A stretch of 64,000 nucleotides of DNA from Lepiota brunneoincarnata. Lineage: Eukaryota > Basidiomycota > Agaricomycetes > Agaricales > Agaricaceae. Positions 11,103-19,984 of the stretch are shown piece by piece. Location of the stretch: positions 1-64,000 of the forward strand of contig JAEBUN010000021.1 in NCBI GenBank assembly GCA_023014365.1, read 5' to 3'. Position 1 is the first letter of the stretch; the number at the start of each line of letters is the position of its first letter. The notes beneath the pieces were generated by a model. The model was not told where the DNA came from and ran no database searches. It saw only the letters and a list, made by a program, of their open reading frames with translations. The translations under genes and the position numbers were made by a program.

Positions 11103-12144
11103 CTTTAAGTATGTTTGGTGTGGGAGCGAAGTTGTCTTTGATTGGTTCTGGTGGGTTCCTGTTCTTTCTGGAGAATTCCATGAGCTTCTTTATACTCGGT
11201 TAAGTATTCTTCGGCGTTTGTGTGGAGTGTTTCATTAGTGATCCATTCGTTCTCCGTGTGGGGGTATCCTTTCCATTTGACGTAGTATTGGAGTTTTCCG
11301 CGGTGTTGTCGGTGATTTAGAATGGCTTCTATTTCGTATTCTTCTTCTTCGTTGATGATGTCTGGTGGTGGTGGAGTCGGATGAGATCCGTATGCTTCTG
11401 TTTCGGTATATGGGGTTAGAAGGTTTCTGTGGAATACCCAATGTATTTTCCATTTGATCGGGAGTTTTAGCTTGTTGGTGAGTGGAGATAAGACTTCTGA
11501 GATAAGGAAAGGTCCTAGTTGTTTTGGGGATATTTTGTTGGAAATGAAGGGGAGTTTGAGGTTCTTGGCTTCTAGCCATACTTTTTGACATGTTTCAAGG
11601 GGTTTGACAGTTCTTCTGGTTCTTTGTTTCATAATATCAGCAGAGAGTTGATGTGCCGTGTGTGCTTCTTTTCTGGCATCATCAAGGAGTCTGATGCGTT
11701 CGTCTACTGATGGAAAGTTTGATGTTTCCATTACTGTGGGTATCGGTGGAGGGTTGTATCCCATGATTAGTTCAAATGGGGATTTCTGCCTTGAGGCATG
11801 TATTTTGGAGTTGTGTGCAAACTCGGCGATAGGGAGGGTTTCTGACCAGTCGAGAGGGTTTCTGGTGCAGTATATGGCAAGGTAGGTTTCGATTTCCTGA
11901 TTGTATTGTTTGGTGGAACCATCTGTCTGGGGATGGTATGCAGTTGAGAATGCCTGTTGGATGTTTAGACGTTTGGCTAGTTGTCGGAGGGAGTTGGCGG
12001 CGAATCTGGGGTCTCGATCTGATATGATTTTATTGGGTAATCCGAATCTGGCAATGACTTTTTCTATTAGTAATTGTCCGATGTCATCGGTGTTTGATCG
12101 ATCTGATGTTGGGATGAAAATTACCCCCTTCGTAAGGCCGTGGT

Positions 12145-12795
12145 TGTTAGAGCCGGTGCGGGTCGGGACCGAAGCGGAGGGTCGGGGTGGTATCCTTGGT
12201 ATAAGGTAACCGGGGGACAGGGCGAAGTCAGTACGTAGACTTCGGGACCGAGGCGGAGTACGTCGGGCGGGGGGTTGGACTTGCGGCCTCAGCTTATGTG
12301 CTGTGCCCTCCTACTATCCTAGTCCGTATTTCAGGAAGTCGGAGCCGAAGCGGAGCGAGGCAGAAGAGAGGAGAGGATATGGAACAGGGAGCTGGTCCGC
12401 TGCTCGATTCGATTATCAGACTGAGGAGTACAAGCCAAGTACCTACGGTATATATACTACTGGCCTTACGAACTATGACTCGTACTGACTACGTGCGGAG
12501 TGAAGCGGAGACCCATATGGTTACAAACGGATTACAAACGAAATGGAGACCGGTACGGGTATGGAGACTGGTAACGTATCTTGACTACGGACGGGAAATG
12601 GAGACGGGGAAATAGAGACAGCGAGGTTCAGGTGACCACGGCACGTGTGGAGGTGGTCGCGTGATCGGGGCAGTGGGTTGCGGTCGGAGTGAGTCGGGGC
12701 CGAGTCGGAGGGCAGAGGGTTGTTGTGTGGAACACATGTGGAGTCGAGAAGCCGAAGTTTAAGTGATTAGACTGATAGTTGGCATGGATATGACA
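12145..12795 (-). repeat. 3' LTR of element C (651 bp)
   Basis: It runs TGTTAGAGCC to GATATGACA on the plus strand and is identical to 19334-19984 except for one transition. Two open frames seen in both LTR copies are by-products of LTR identity, not genes. Confidence 0.95.
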
Positions 12796-12870
12796 GTGCC
12801 CCCCCTTTAGGGCCAAGCCTCGAGGCCCTAGGCGGTCCAGACCGGGTCCATCGGAAGACATCCGCCCGAG

Positions 12871-12877
12871 TATAAAA
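12871..12877 (+). promoter_or_regulatory. TATA box of the antisense Zn2Cys6 gene
   Basis: TATAAAA lies 57 bp before the ATG at 12928 and only 75 bp beyond the LTR edge. It is oriented for the plus-strand gene, not for the retrotransposon. This suggests the gene has its own core promoter between the polypurine tract and its coding region. Confidence 0.6.
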
Positions 12878-12927
12878 ACCGGCGAACTGGTTCGGTCCGG
12901 AAATACACAACTTGACCTCCTACCACC

Positions 12928-14010
12928 ATGAGCAGCCAATCGTCTCGACAACCAACCGCGGCGGAGCGCAAGGCGCAGTTACTGAGGGAAAAGGCGGAGC
13001 AGGAGGAGCGGATGCGGCTGGAGATCGAGAGGTTGGAAGAGGAGGAACGGCGAGAGGAGGAACGGCGATTGGCGGTAGAGCGCCAAGAGGAAGAACGGCG
13101 ACGGATGATTGAACTGCGTCAACGGCAAGCGGAGGAGCGGGCAAGGGAGCGACGGGCGGAAGAGATCAGGCGACAGCAAGAGGAAGCTGCTGAGGACGAA
13201 CGTCGGGCGATCCGGGCCCGACTCGTCGCGATGACTACGACGGCTTCATCCAGCCGCCTGCCGGAGCAGCCTATGGAAGTCGACCATGAAGAGTCCGACC
13301 CGAATTACACGGGCGATGACGCGGCGAGGGACGAAGAGGAGGAGGAGGAGGACTCCGAAGGTTCGGAGATAAAGGGAAAGGGAAAAGGAAAGGCGAGGGC
13401 GGCCCCGCGGCGGGGCAACAAACACGTATTCGGAGGCGATAACCCGTGCTGGAGATGTCAGCGGGATGAGGTCCGGTGCGAGATTGCCGGCGGGTAAGTA
13501 AATACAAGAGTTTCTACGATGATAATTGCTGACAAAGGCCCCAGCAACACTAGGAGTTGCCGACGGTGTAGCAAAATGAAGAAACGATGCGGGGGTCAAG
13601 AAGAGACGGAGCCGAGCGGAGCCGGAGGTTTGTCGGGCCAGCAATTCGAAGGTGAGTAAGGAATCCTGTATTATGATGGATGCCAATTGATGGACCTTGT
13701 AGAGTTGAAACGGCTCATCGAAGAAAGGCACCAGGAGACCGTCAAGAAAATCTACACCCTGGAGGTGCGAATTGAGCGGTCCATCGCTCGGTTGGGGGAA
13801 AAGGTCGACAAGATGGGGTCGCTTGCTGGCCGCTACGAGCAACTACGGCGTTGGGAGGCTCAGGTGGACGGAAATTGGTCGAGTGGAAATTTTTCGGAGA
13901 CGGAGGGTTCGGAGGGGAGTGTCGGGCCCGCTTCGGAGGAGGAGGTGCAGGATTTGATGGAAGAAGTGAATGGGTCGCCCGGGCTCTCTGGAGACGACAC
14001 CGATAGGTAG
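12928..14010 (+). CDS. Antisense coiled-coil / Zn(II)2Cys6 protein gene inside element C
   Basis: Exons 12928-13493, 13545-13651 and 13703-14010 are joined by two 51-bp introns and give 326 amino acids. Residues about 10-95 form a long, highly charged coiled coil rich in Glu and Arg. An acidic stretch and a basic GKGKGKA segment follow. The cysteines at CWRCQRDEVRC and CRRCSKMKKRC have spacing C-X2-C-X6-C-X9-C-X2-C-X6-C. This is exactly the fungal Zn(II)2Cys6 cluster pattern and is split by intron 1. A second helical region (LKRLIEERHQETVKKIYTLE) could dimerise. The gene runs opposite to gag-pol and ends 70 bp from the pol stop. DNA binding is inferred. Whether it serves the element or is captured host sequence is unknown. 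Confidence 0.8.
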
Positions 14011-14079
14011 TTGTACGGGGTTGTTTTTTGGGTTTGTTTAATACATGGTTGTTTCTTGGTGTGATGTGTGGTCAGTAAC

Positions 14080-17000
14080 TCAAAGTGAGTGAAGAGGACC
14101 AGGCTTTGCAGGGTAAGAGGAATGAAAAGCCTCTACGAGATCTATAGCATGTTCAAGCTCGGTGGCTGGCAACCACGAGGACTCTTCTTCAGTGTCTTCG
14201 TAACCTAACCAGATGACTTTATAGAGGAGCTTGCACGCGCGGCGCCGATCGATCTTAGAGTCGACGATGCGGGCAATCTCGTATTCTGGTTCACCGTCAA
14301 TGGAAACCGGCGCGGGCGGCGGATCCGATCGGGCGGGTATGGTGTTAGGTGTGGCTGGTTCGAGCATGGAAACATGGAAGACTGGGTGTACTCCACGCAT
14401 GGAGTCGGGAAGTCGGAGTGTAAGGGAGTGAGTACCTGCTCGTGCAATGATCTCATAAGGCCCAAGGTACTTTTCGGAGAGTTTTTTGGAGGGACGGGTG
14501 GTGCAGAAGAATTGGGCTTTCACGAATACCTTTTGTCCAACCTTGAAGTCCGGGGCGGGGAGTCGGCGGGCGTCGGCGGAGGTCTGATAACGTTGCTGGG
14601 CTAGCGCTATTTCGGACTTCAAGGTGGTGTGTAGGTCGTCGAGGTCAACAGCAAAATGGCGGGCCCGAGCGGAGGCGAGATCGCGTTCAGGATGAACTGT
14701 GATGTTCGGATGGTATCCTTTATTAGCGAAGAACGGGGAGATACCGGTGGTGGCACTAGGAGCGTTGTTGTAAGCGAACTCGGCTAGTGGCAGTAATTCG
14801 GACCAATTGTCCTGTTGGTAGTTACAGTAGACCCGAAGATATTGTTCGAGGGTCTGGTTGGTGCGTTCCGTCTGTCCGTCGCCTTCTGGATGGTAGCCCG
14901 AAGTGAAATGTAACTTCATATCGAGGGCTTGTCCCAATGAGCGGAAGAAGTGGGAGACGAATTCGGAGCCGCGGTCGGAGGTAACATGTTCGGGTACGCC
15001 GTGCTTGGAGAAGACGTGGAGGACGAATAGGCAGGCGAGGTCGGAGGAGGTGACGGTATCATAAGTCGGGATGAAGAGGGATTGCTTGGTGAGTCTGTCA
15101 ACGATTACTAGGATGGCGTCGTAGCCGGAGGAGGCGGGGAGTTTTTCGATGAAGTCCATGGAGATTGAATTCCAAGGGCGTTCGGGAATGGGGAGTTGTT
15201 TGAGGAGACCGTAGGGACGGTGGCGCTGGGGTTTAGACCTCATACAGGTGACACAAGACTTACAGAAATCCTTGACGAAGGTGCGGACACTAGGCCAGGT
15301 GTATTCGCGCCGGATGAGTTCTAGCGTTTTGTTCTGACCGAAGTGTCCGGCTAGGACATGATCATGCTTGTACTGGAGGACCCGAAGTCGGAGATTGTCG
15401 GCGTCAGGGACGTAGATTCTGTCGTCTAGTAGAAGGAAACCTTTATCATTAACTGACCAACGGCCTTCTGGGCTAGCAAGGTGGGCGGAAGCGGTCGGAT
15501 CCGCTGGTAGGGCGGCGAGGATATCGCGGTGTAGCTGGTCGAGATCCATGACTACAGCTGCGCGAAGGGAAGGGGCGTAAAGAGTGGTGGCACGGACGGA
15601 GGCCGCGAGTTGTTCATGAGTGAACACAGGCCGGAAGTTGTGCGGGTTGACCGATGCATAGTCGCTATTCCCCCCTTTAGGGTAGACGTCCCATCGTCTA
15701 GTTAGGGCGTCAGGCTTGGTACCGAGGCGGCCGGGTCGGAAACGGATGACAAGGTGGAACTGGGATAGGAACTCGGACCAACGAGCTTGGCGGCGAGTGA
15801 GGATTTTGGTGGTGCAGAAGTATTCAAGGTTTTTGTGGTCGGTGACTACATCAATAGTAAGAGGGGCACCCTCAAGATAGTGCCGCCAGATACGAAAAGC
15901 CTCGAATATCGCCAGGAGTTCCTTGTCGTGGGTGTCATAATTAAGTTCGGCCGTGTTAAAGGTGCGGGAATGGAATGCAACGGGGTGAACCTCTCCGTCA
16001 TCGGTGATGATAGAGAGGATAGCCGCAAGGGCGTAGTCGGAGGCGTCGGTCTCGACAATGATCTGAGCATCGGGGGCCCAAGGAGTGAGGACGGGGGCGG
16101 ATATGAATGCTTCTTTCAGGGAACTGAAGGATTCGCGGCATTCGTCGGTGAAATTCCATTTCACATCTTTGCGGGTGAGGCGGGTGAGCGGAACGACGAT
16201 GTCGGAGTAACCGTGAATGAAGCGACGGTAGAAATTGGCGAAACCTAAGAAGGACTGGATGTCCTTGACTTTCTTAGGTTCAGGCCACTCCTGGATGGTC
16301 TTGACCTTGGATTGGTCCATTCGGAGACCGTCGGGGGAAAGAATGTAGCCGAGGTATTCCACTGTGTCAGAGTGGAATTGGCATTTGTCGGGGCGGGCGT
16401 ATAGGCCGTGTTGTCGGAGCCGCTTGAGGACCTCCTTGACTTGGTCACGATGGATACTATGATTGTCGGAGTATATCAGAATGTCGTCAAGGTAAATAGT
16501 AACGCAGACGTCAAGCATGTCCTTGAATATATCGTTCATGAACCGCTGGAAGGTGGCGGGGGCATTGGTGAGGCCGAAAGGCATAACCATCCATTCGAAG
16601 GAGCCGTAGCGGGTCCGAAAGGCGGTCTTCCATTCGTCGCCGTCAGCAACGCGGACTAGATGGTAAGCGTGACGGAGGTCGATTTTGGTATATACGCGAG
16701 CTTTGCGAGGGGAGTCTAAGAGGTCGGAGATGAGCGGAAGGGGGTAGCGATCCTTCTTGGTAATACGGTTGAGACCTCTAAAATCAACACATAAACGGAG
16801 GGAGCCGTCCTTTTTCTTGACGAAGAGGACCGGGGCTCCATGAGGAGAAGTGGAGGGGCGAATGAAGCCAATAGATAAATGTTCGTCAATGAAATCACGT
16901 AGAGCTCCAAGCTCTGATTGTGAAAGGGAGTAAATGGTACCGACCGGAGGCTGACCGCCATCCTCTAGGTTAATCTGGAGGTCGTAAGGGCGGTGTGGAG

Positions 17001-17883
17001 CGAGTGTGTCAGCACGCGATTTACTGAAAACATCGGCGAACTCATGGTATTCCTCGGGGATGGACGAGAGGTCAGCCGGGTCATCGGAGACAGAAGAAGA
17101 CGCGGCCGATGCGGAGGCGGCGGAAAGATTGATTCGGAATTGTTGGGAGCCAGGGAGCTTGGCAGCGCGGATAAAGGCAGGAGCGTTTATCAAGGAGATA
17201 TGCGGTTTCGCAATGGGGACAGGTTGGGACGAGGTCCCGGACAGGGGTGGTGAACCTAGGTCAGGAGTGTCAGGGGTGGCCGTAAGCGGGGCCGATGCGG
17301 GTGCGACGCAGGTAGAGACGGAAGCAGGATTCTCGAGTAGGGATGGCCGGAAAGTAATACTGCCCAAAGCCCAGTCAATCAACGGATTGTAGCGGGTGAG
17401 CCAGTTGTGTCCTAAGACCACAGAACAGGAAGAGTCGAGCCGGGTGACATAAGTGTCCAAAATGATAGATTCACCGGAGGGGAAAGATACAGGCAGTTGC
17501 GCAAGCTCCGTAATGTAGGCATTTGAGGTCCCATCAAATAACCGAAGTTCAATAGCCGGAATGGATGAGGTTGGAATACTATGAGAACGAACAAAAGATG
17601 AGTCCACAAAACAGTGAGTAGAACCACTATCAACAAGGGCTTTGAAAGGAGAAAGAGAAGAGAAATCAGAACTAACTACATTGTCCGTTGTAGAAATCGG
17701 GTCCGAAGCGGAGAGTACGGAAGCGGAGACAGAAGATACAGAAGTAATTAAAGGAGAAGTTAATGTGATATGAAAGGAGTTCGGGTCGGAAAGAGCGGAC
17801 GCATTGAGACGGAAACTCTCTGGAGCACAGCAGAGTTCAATGCGATCCTCAGTCTGTGCAGAGGCCTGAGGACCGCCGACTAT
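14080..17883 (-). CDS. pol: Pol polyprotein of element C, intact
   Basis: This frame is open from the end of gag; the first ATG is at 17607 and the ATG frame is 1175 codons. Order: aspartic protease (ALVDSGSTHCFVDSSF), reverse transcriptase with TIYLDDILIYS, RNase H (VETDASDYALAAILS), integrase HHCC finger (HDHVLAGHFGQNK, then CKSCVTC), integrase catalytic core (SMDFIEKLP, TSDRGSEFVSHFF, HPEGDGQTERTNQ), GPY/F-like module (YLGPYEI), and a C-terminal chromodomain (EYEIARIVDSKI, then YKVIWLGYEDTEEESSW). It is in the -1 frame relative to gag. The frames overlap at the gag stop, next to an A5 run, so Gag-Pol is probably made by frameshifting. No internal stop was seen. Confidence 0.92.
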   Translation of the reverse strand: MVGGPQASAQTEDRIELCCAPESFRLNASALSDPNSFHITLTSPLITSVSSVSASVLSASDPISTTDNVVSSDFSSLSPFKALVDSGSTHCFVDSSFVRSHSIPTSSIPAIELRLFDGTSNAYITELAQLPVSFPSGESIILDTYVTRLDSSCSVVLGHNWLTRYNPLIDWALGSITFRPSLLENPASVSTCVAPASAPLTATPDTPDLGSPPLSGTSSQPVPIAKPHISLINAPAFIRAAKLPGSQQFRINLSAASASAASSSVSDDPADLSSIPEEYHEFADVFSKSRADTLAPHRPYDLQINLEDGGQPPVGTIYSLSQSELGALRDFIDEHLSIGFIRPSTSPHGAPVLFVKKKDGSLRLCVDFRGLNRITKKDRYPLPLISDLLDSPRKARVYTKIDLRHAYHLVRVADGDEWKTAFRTRYGSFEWMVMPFGLTNAPATFQRFMNDIFKDMLDVCVTIYLDDILIYSDNHSIHRDQVKEVLKRLRQHGLYARPDKCQFHSDTVEYLGYILSPDGLRMDQSKVKTIQEWPEPKKVKDIQSFLGFANFYRRFIHGYSDIVVPLTRLTRKDVKWNFTDECRESFSSLKEAFISAPVLTPWAPDAQIIVETDASDYALAAILSIITDDGEVHPVAFHSRTFNTAELNYDTHDKELLAIFEAFRIWRHYLEGAPLTIDVVTDHKNLEYFCTTKILTRRQARWSEFLSQFHLVIRFRPGRLGTKPDALTRRWDVYPKGGNSDYASVNPHNFRPVFTHEQLAASVRATTLYAPSLRAAVVMDLDQLHRDILAALPADPTASAHLASPEGRWSVNDKGFLLLDDRIYVPDADNLRLRVLQYKHDHVLAGHFGQNKTLELIRREYTWPSVRTFVKDFCKSCVTCMRSKPQRHRPYGLLKQLPIPERPWNSISMDFIEKLPASSGYDAILVIVDRLTKQSLFIPTYDTVTSSDLACLFVLHVFSKHGVPEHVTSDRGSEFVSHFFRSLGQALDMKLHFTSGYHPEGDGQTERTNQTLEQYLRVYCNYQQDNWSELLPLAEFAYNNAPSATTGISPFFANKGYHPNITVHPERDLASARARHFAVDLDDLHTTLKSEIALAQQRYQTSADARRLPAPDFKVGQKVFVKAQFFCTTRPSKKLSEKYLGPYEIIARAGTHSLTLRLPDSMRGVHPVFHVSMLEPATPNTIPARSDPPPAPVSIDGEPEYEIARIVDSKIDRRRACKLLYKVIWLGYEDTEEESSWLPATELEHAIDLVEAFHSSYPAKPGPLHSL

Positions 17884-19280
17884 TTTTCTGAGCTTGGGAG
17901 AGCCGGCGTGTCTGTCTCGGAAATCTGAGCCTGTCGGCCTTTAGCCTTGGCGTCAGGGAATTTCTTCTTGTCGCAGTTGGCAGCCCTGTGATTGGGATCT
18001 GCGCAGACAAGGCAGAGGTTATTGTCGAAACGTCGTTGACGTTCCTCGGGGGTTAATTTACCGTCCTTACCAAGTTTACTAGTAAGGTCGGACTTTGGCG
18101 GGGCCGATTTCTGACCGGCGGACGGGTTGGGCGGATTGCCCTTGAGGCTGGTGTTGGGCGTGCTGCCTCTGTTATTATTGGCAGGCTTGGCGGCAGGTTG
18201 CGGGTTGGTCGAGGTGGAAGGGGATGGGTTACCTCCAGGTTTCCTAGAGGCGGTCGGGTCCGAAACGGATTTGGCGCGGGCCTTCTCGCGTTGGCGTTCC
18301 CAGTAGCGAGCGTCGATCTTCATCGCTGCTGCTCGCATTTCGATGAAGGTGTCGGGCTTGCCGTCGGGCCGATTGGACAGAATGTCCTGGATGCGGTCGG
18401 GGAGGCCTTTGTAGTAGCGGTGACAGAATACTTCGTCACCCCAGTGGAGTTGGCCAGCTAGACGAAGGAAATCGACGTTGTAGACGGCGATCTTCTCGTC
18501 GTAGCGCATTCGGAGGGAGTCGAGCTGCTCAGCAGCTTCTCCGGTCGGATCCGCGGGACCGAAATTGGTCTGCAGTTCCAGGGTGAACTGGTCCCAGTCC
18601 TCGATCCAGTCGTGTATTATTCCGTGGTTGTCGGCCTCGTCGAGGCCGATTTCGAAGTGTTGCTGTGCCACGCCTGTGAGGTATGTCAACGCGAAGTTGA
18701 CCTTGGTGGCGGGGATAGCGAACTGGGCCGGGTTAGTACGGAAATAGAGCCGACATTGGAAGAGGAAGGGTTTGAGTTTGGCGGGGTCGGAACCTGTAAA
18801 GATGTCAGGTTCGCGAGCTTTGGTACGGGGAGATCGAGGAGGCTGTGGGGCTTGAGAGTTCCCACGGCCGTCCATTTGGTCGGCTATGCGTTGGAAAACT
18901 CGGAGTATGAGTCTATCATGGTCGTCTCGGGTGTTGCCAGGTGGGATGTTGTTGTTGTTGTCGCCGTTGTCTGATGGTTCGTCGTCGCCCGGGGGCCCGT
19001 CCCCATTGTCAGGGTAGTCGTCAGGATCACCAGGGTCGCTGGGATCAGGATTGGGGTCGGGGCCGTCGTCGGGGCCGTCGGGAGTCCGGAATACTGAAGG
19101 TTGTATATCTTCAGAGAAACGGTCTGGGGTCGAGGGTGCGATCGATTGTTGGTGAGAGCGAGAAGCCCTCGGGGAGTCGGGTTGCAGTTCCTCGGAAGGA
19201 GGTTGTCGAGTGATGCGTTTGCTACGGCGAGCGGCTGGAGTTACCAGAGTGCGAGTACGGGTAACTGTTCGAGAGACCAT
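17880..19280 (-). CDS. gag: Gag protein of element C, intact, 466 aa
   Basis: The structural protein of the virus-like particle. An acidic, Pro/Asp/Gly-rich N-terminal region (about residues 20-120) precedes the retrotransposon capsid-type domain. Blocks such as PDIFTGSDPAKLKPFLFQCR and LDSLRMRYDEKIAVYN mark that domain. The C terminus carries one zinc knuckle, CLVCADPNHRAANC (CX2CX4HX4C), for RNA binding. It starts 54 bp inside the 5' LTR edge. It ends GAA AAA TAG. The A5 run directly before the stop is a plausible -1 slip site into pol. Confidence 0.92.
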   Translation of the reverse strand: MVSRTVTRTRTLVTPAARRSKRITRQPPSEELQPDSPRASRSHQQSIAPSTPDRFSEDIQPSVFRTPDGPDDGPDPNPDPSDPGDPDDYPDNGDGPPGDDEPSDNGDNNNNIPPGNTRDDHDRLILRVFQRIADQMDGRGNSQAPQPPRSPRTKAREPDIFTGSDPAKLKPFLFQCRLYFRTNPAQFAIPATKVNFALTYLTGVAQQHFEIGLDEADNHGIIHDWIEDWDQFTLELQTNFGPADPTGEAAEQLDSLRMRYDEKIAVYNVDFLRLAGQLHWGDEVFCHRYYKGLPDRIQDILSNRPDGKPDTFIEMRAAAMKIDARYWERQREKARAKSVSDPTASRKPGGNPSPSTSTNPQPAAKPANNNRGSTPNTSLKGNPPNPSAGQKSAPPKSDLTSKLGKDGKLTPEERQRRFDNNLCLVCADPNHRAANCDKKKFPDAKAKGRQAQISETDTPALPSSEK

Positions 19281-19320
19281 GGTTAGAAAAATTCAGAGTG
19301 TGGTGGACAGGAGGAGTTTG

Positions 19321-19333
19321 AGTCTGATAATAC
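19321..19333 (-). other. Self-priming primer-binding site of element C
   Basis: Next to the 5' LTR the plus-strand AGTCTGATAAT (19321-19331) is complementary to ATTATCAGACT at 19601-19611 inside the LTR. That LTR sequence lies about 34 bases downstream of a TATATATA (19638-19645, minus-strand promoter), where transcription would begin. This matches the Tf1/sushi mechanism, in which the RNA 5' end folds back to prime reverse transcription. Confidence 0.75.
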
Positions 19334-19984
19334 TGTTAGAGCCGGTGCGGGTCGGGACCGAAGCGGAGGGTCGGGGTGGTATCCTTGGTATAAGGTAACC
19401 GGGGGACAGGGCGAAGTCAGTACGTAGACTTCGGGACCGAGGCGGAGTACGTCGGGCGGGGGGTTGGACTTGCGGCCTCAGCTTATGTGCTGTGCCCTCC
19501 TACTATCCTAGTCCGTATTTCAGGAAGTCGGAGCCGAAGCGGAGCGAGGCAGAAGAGAGGAGAGGATATGGAACAGGGAGCTGGTCCGCTGCTCGATTCG
19601 ATTATCAGACTGAGGAGTACAAGCCAAGTACCTACGGTATATATACTACTGGCCTTACGAACTATGACTCGTACTGACTACGTGCGGAGTGAAGCGGAGA
19701 CCCATATGGTTACAAACGGATTACAAACGAAATGGAGACCGGTACGGGTATGGAGACTGGTAACGTATCTTGACTACGGACGGGAAATGGAGACGGGGAA
19801 ATAGAGACAGCGAGGTTCAGGTGACCACGGCACGTGTGGAGGTGGTCGCGTGATCGGGGCAGTGGGTTGCGGTCGGAGTGAGTCGGGGCCGAGTCGGAGG
19901 GCAGAGGGTTGTTGTGTGGAACACACGTGGAGTCGAGAAGCCGAAGTTTAAGTGATTAGACTGATAGTTGGCATGGATATGACA
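19334..19984 (-). repeat. 5' LTR of element C (651 bp)
   Basis: This LTR contains the promoter for the minus-strand element (TATATATA at 19638-19645). It ends at the target duplication GTGGT. Confidence 0.95.

Larger units (their letters stand above)
12145..19984 (-). mobile_element. Ty3/chromovirus LTR retrotransposon C, intact and young
   Basis: This 7840-bp element has 651-bp LTRs at 12145-12795 and 19334-19984 and a perfect 5-bp duplication GTGGT (12140-12144, 19985-19989). It interrupts the integrase of element A. I found one base difference between the LTRs (ACACATGTGG versus ACACACGTGG). Gag and pol are open on the minus strand. An intron-containing gene lies on the plus strand between pol and the 3' LTR. 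On the minus strand a G-rich polypurine tract (AAAGGGGGGG) adjoins the 3' LTR. Its features are consistent with a potentially autonomous element. Confidence 0.95.

Noticed and set aside
12298..12615. 105- and 61-codon open frames in the left LTR of element C, repeated identically at 19487-19804
   Set aside because: They are identical only because the two LTRs are identical, and they have no family motif.
12920..13842. Minus-strand open frames opposite the Zn2Cys6 gene
   Set aside because: They are antisense shadows of a GC-rich, strongly biased coding exon.
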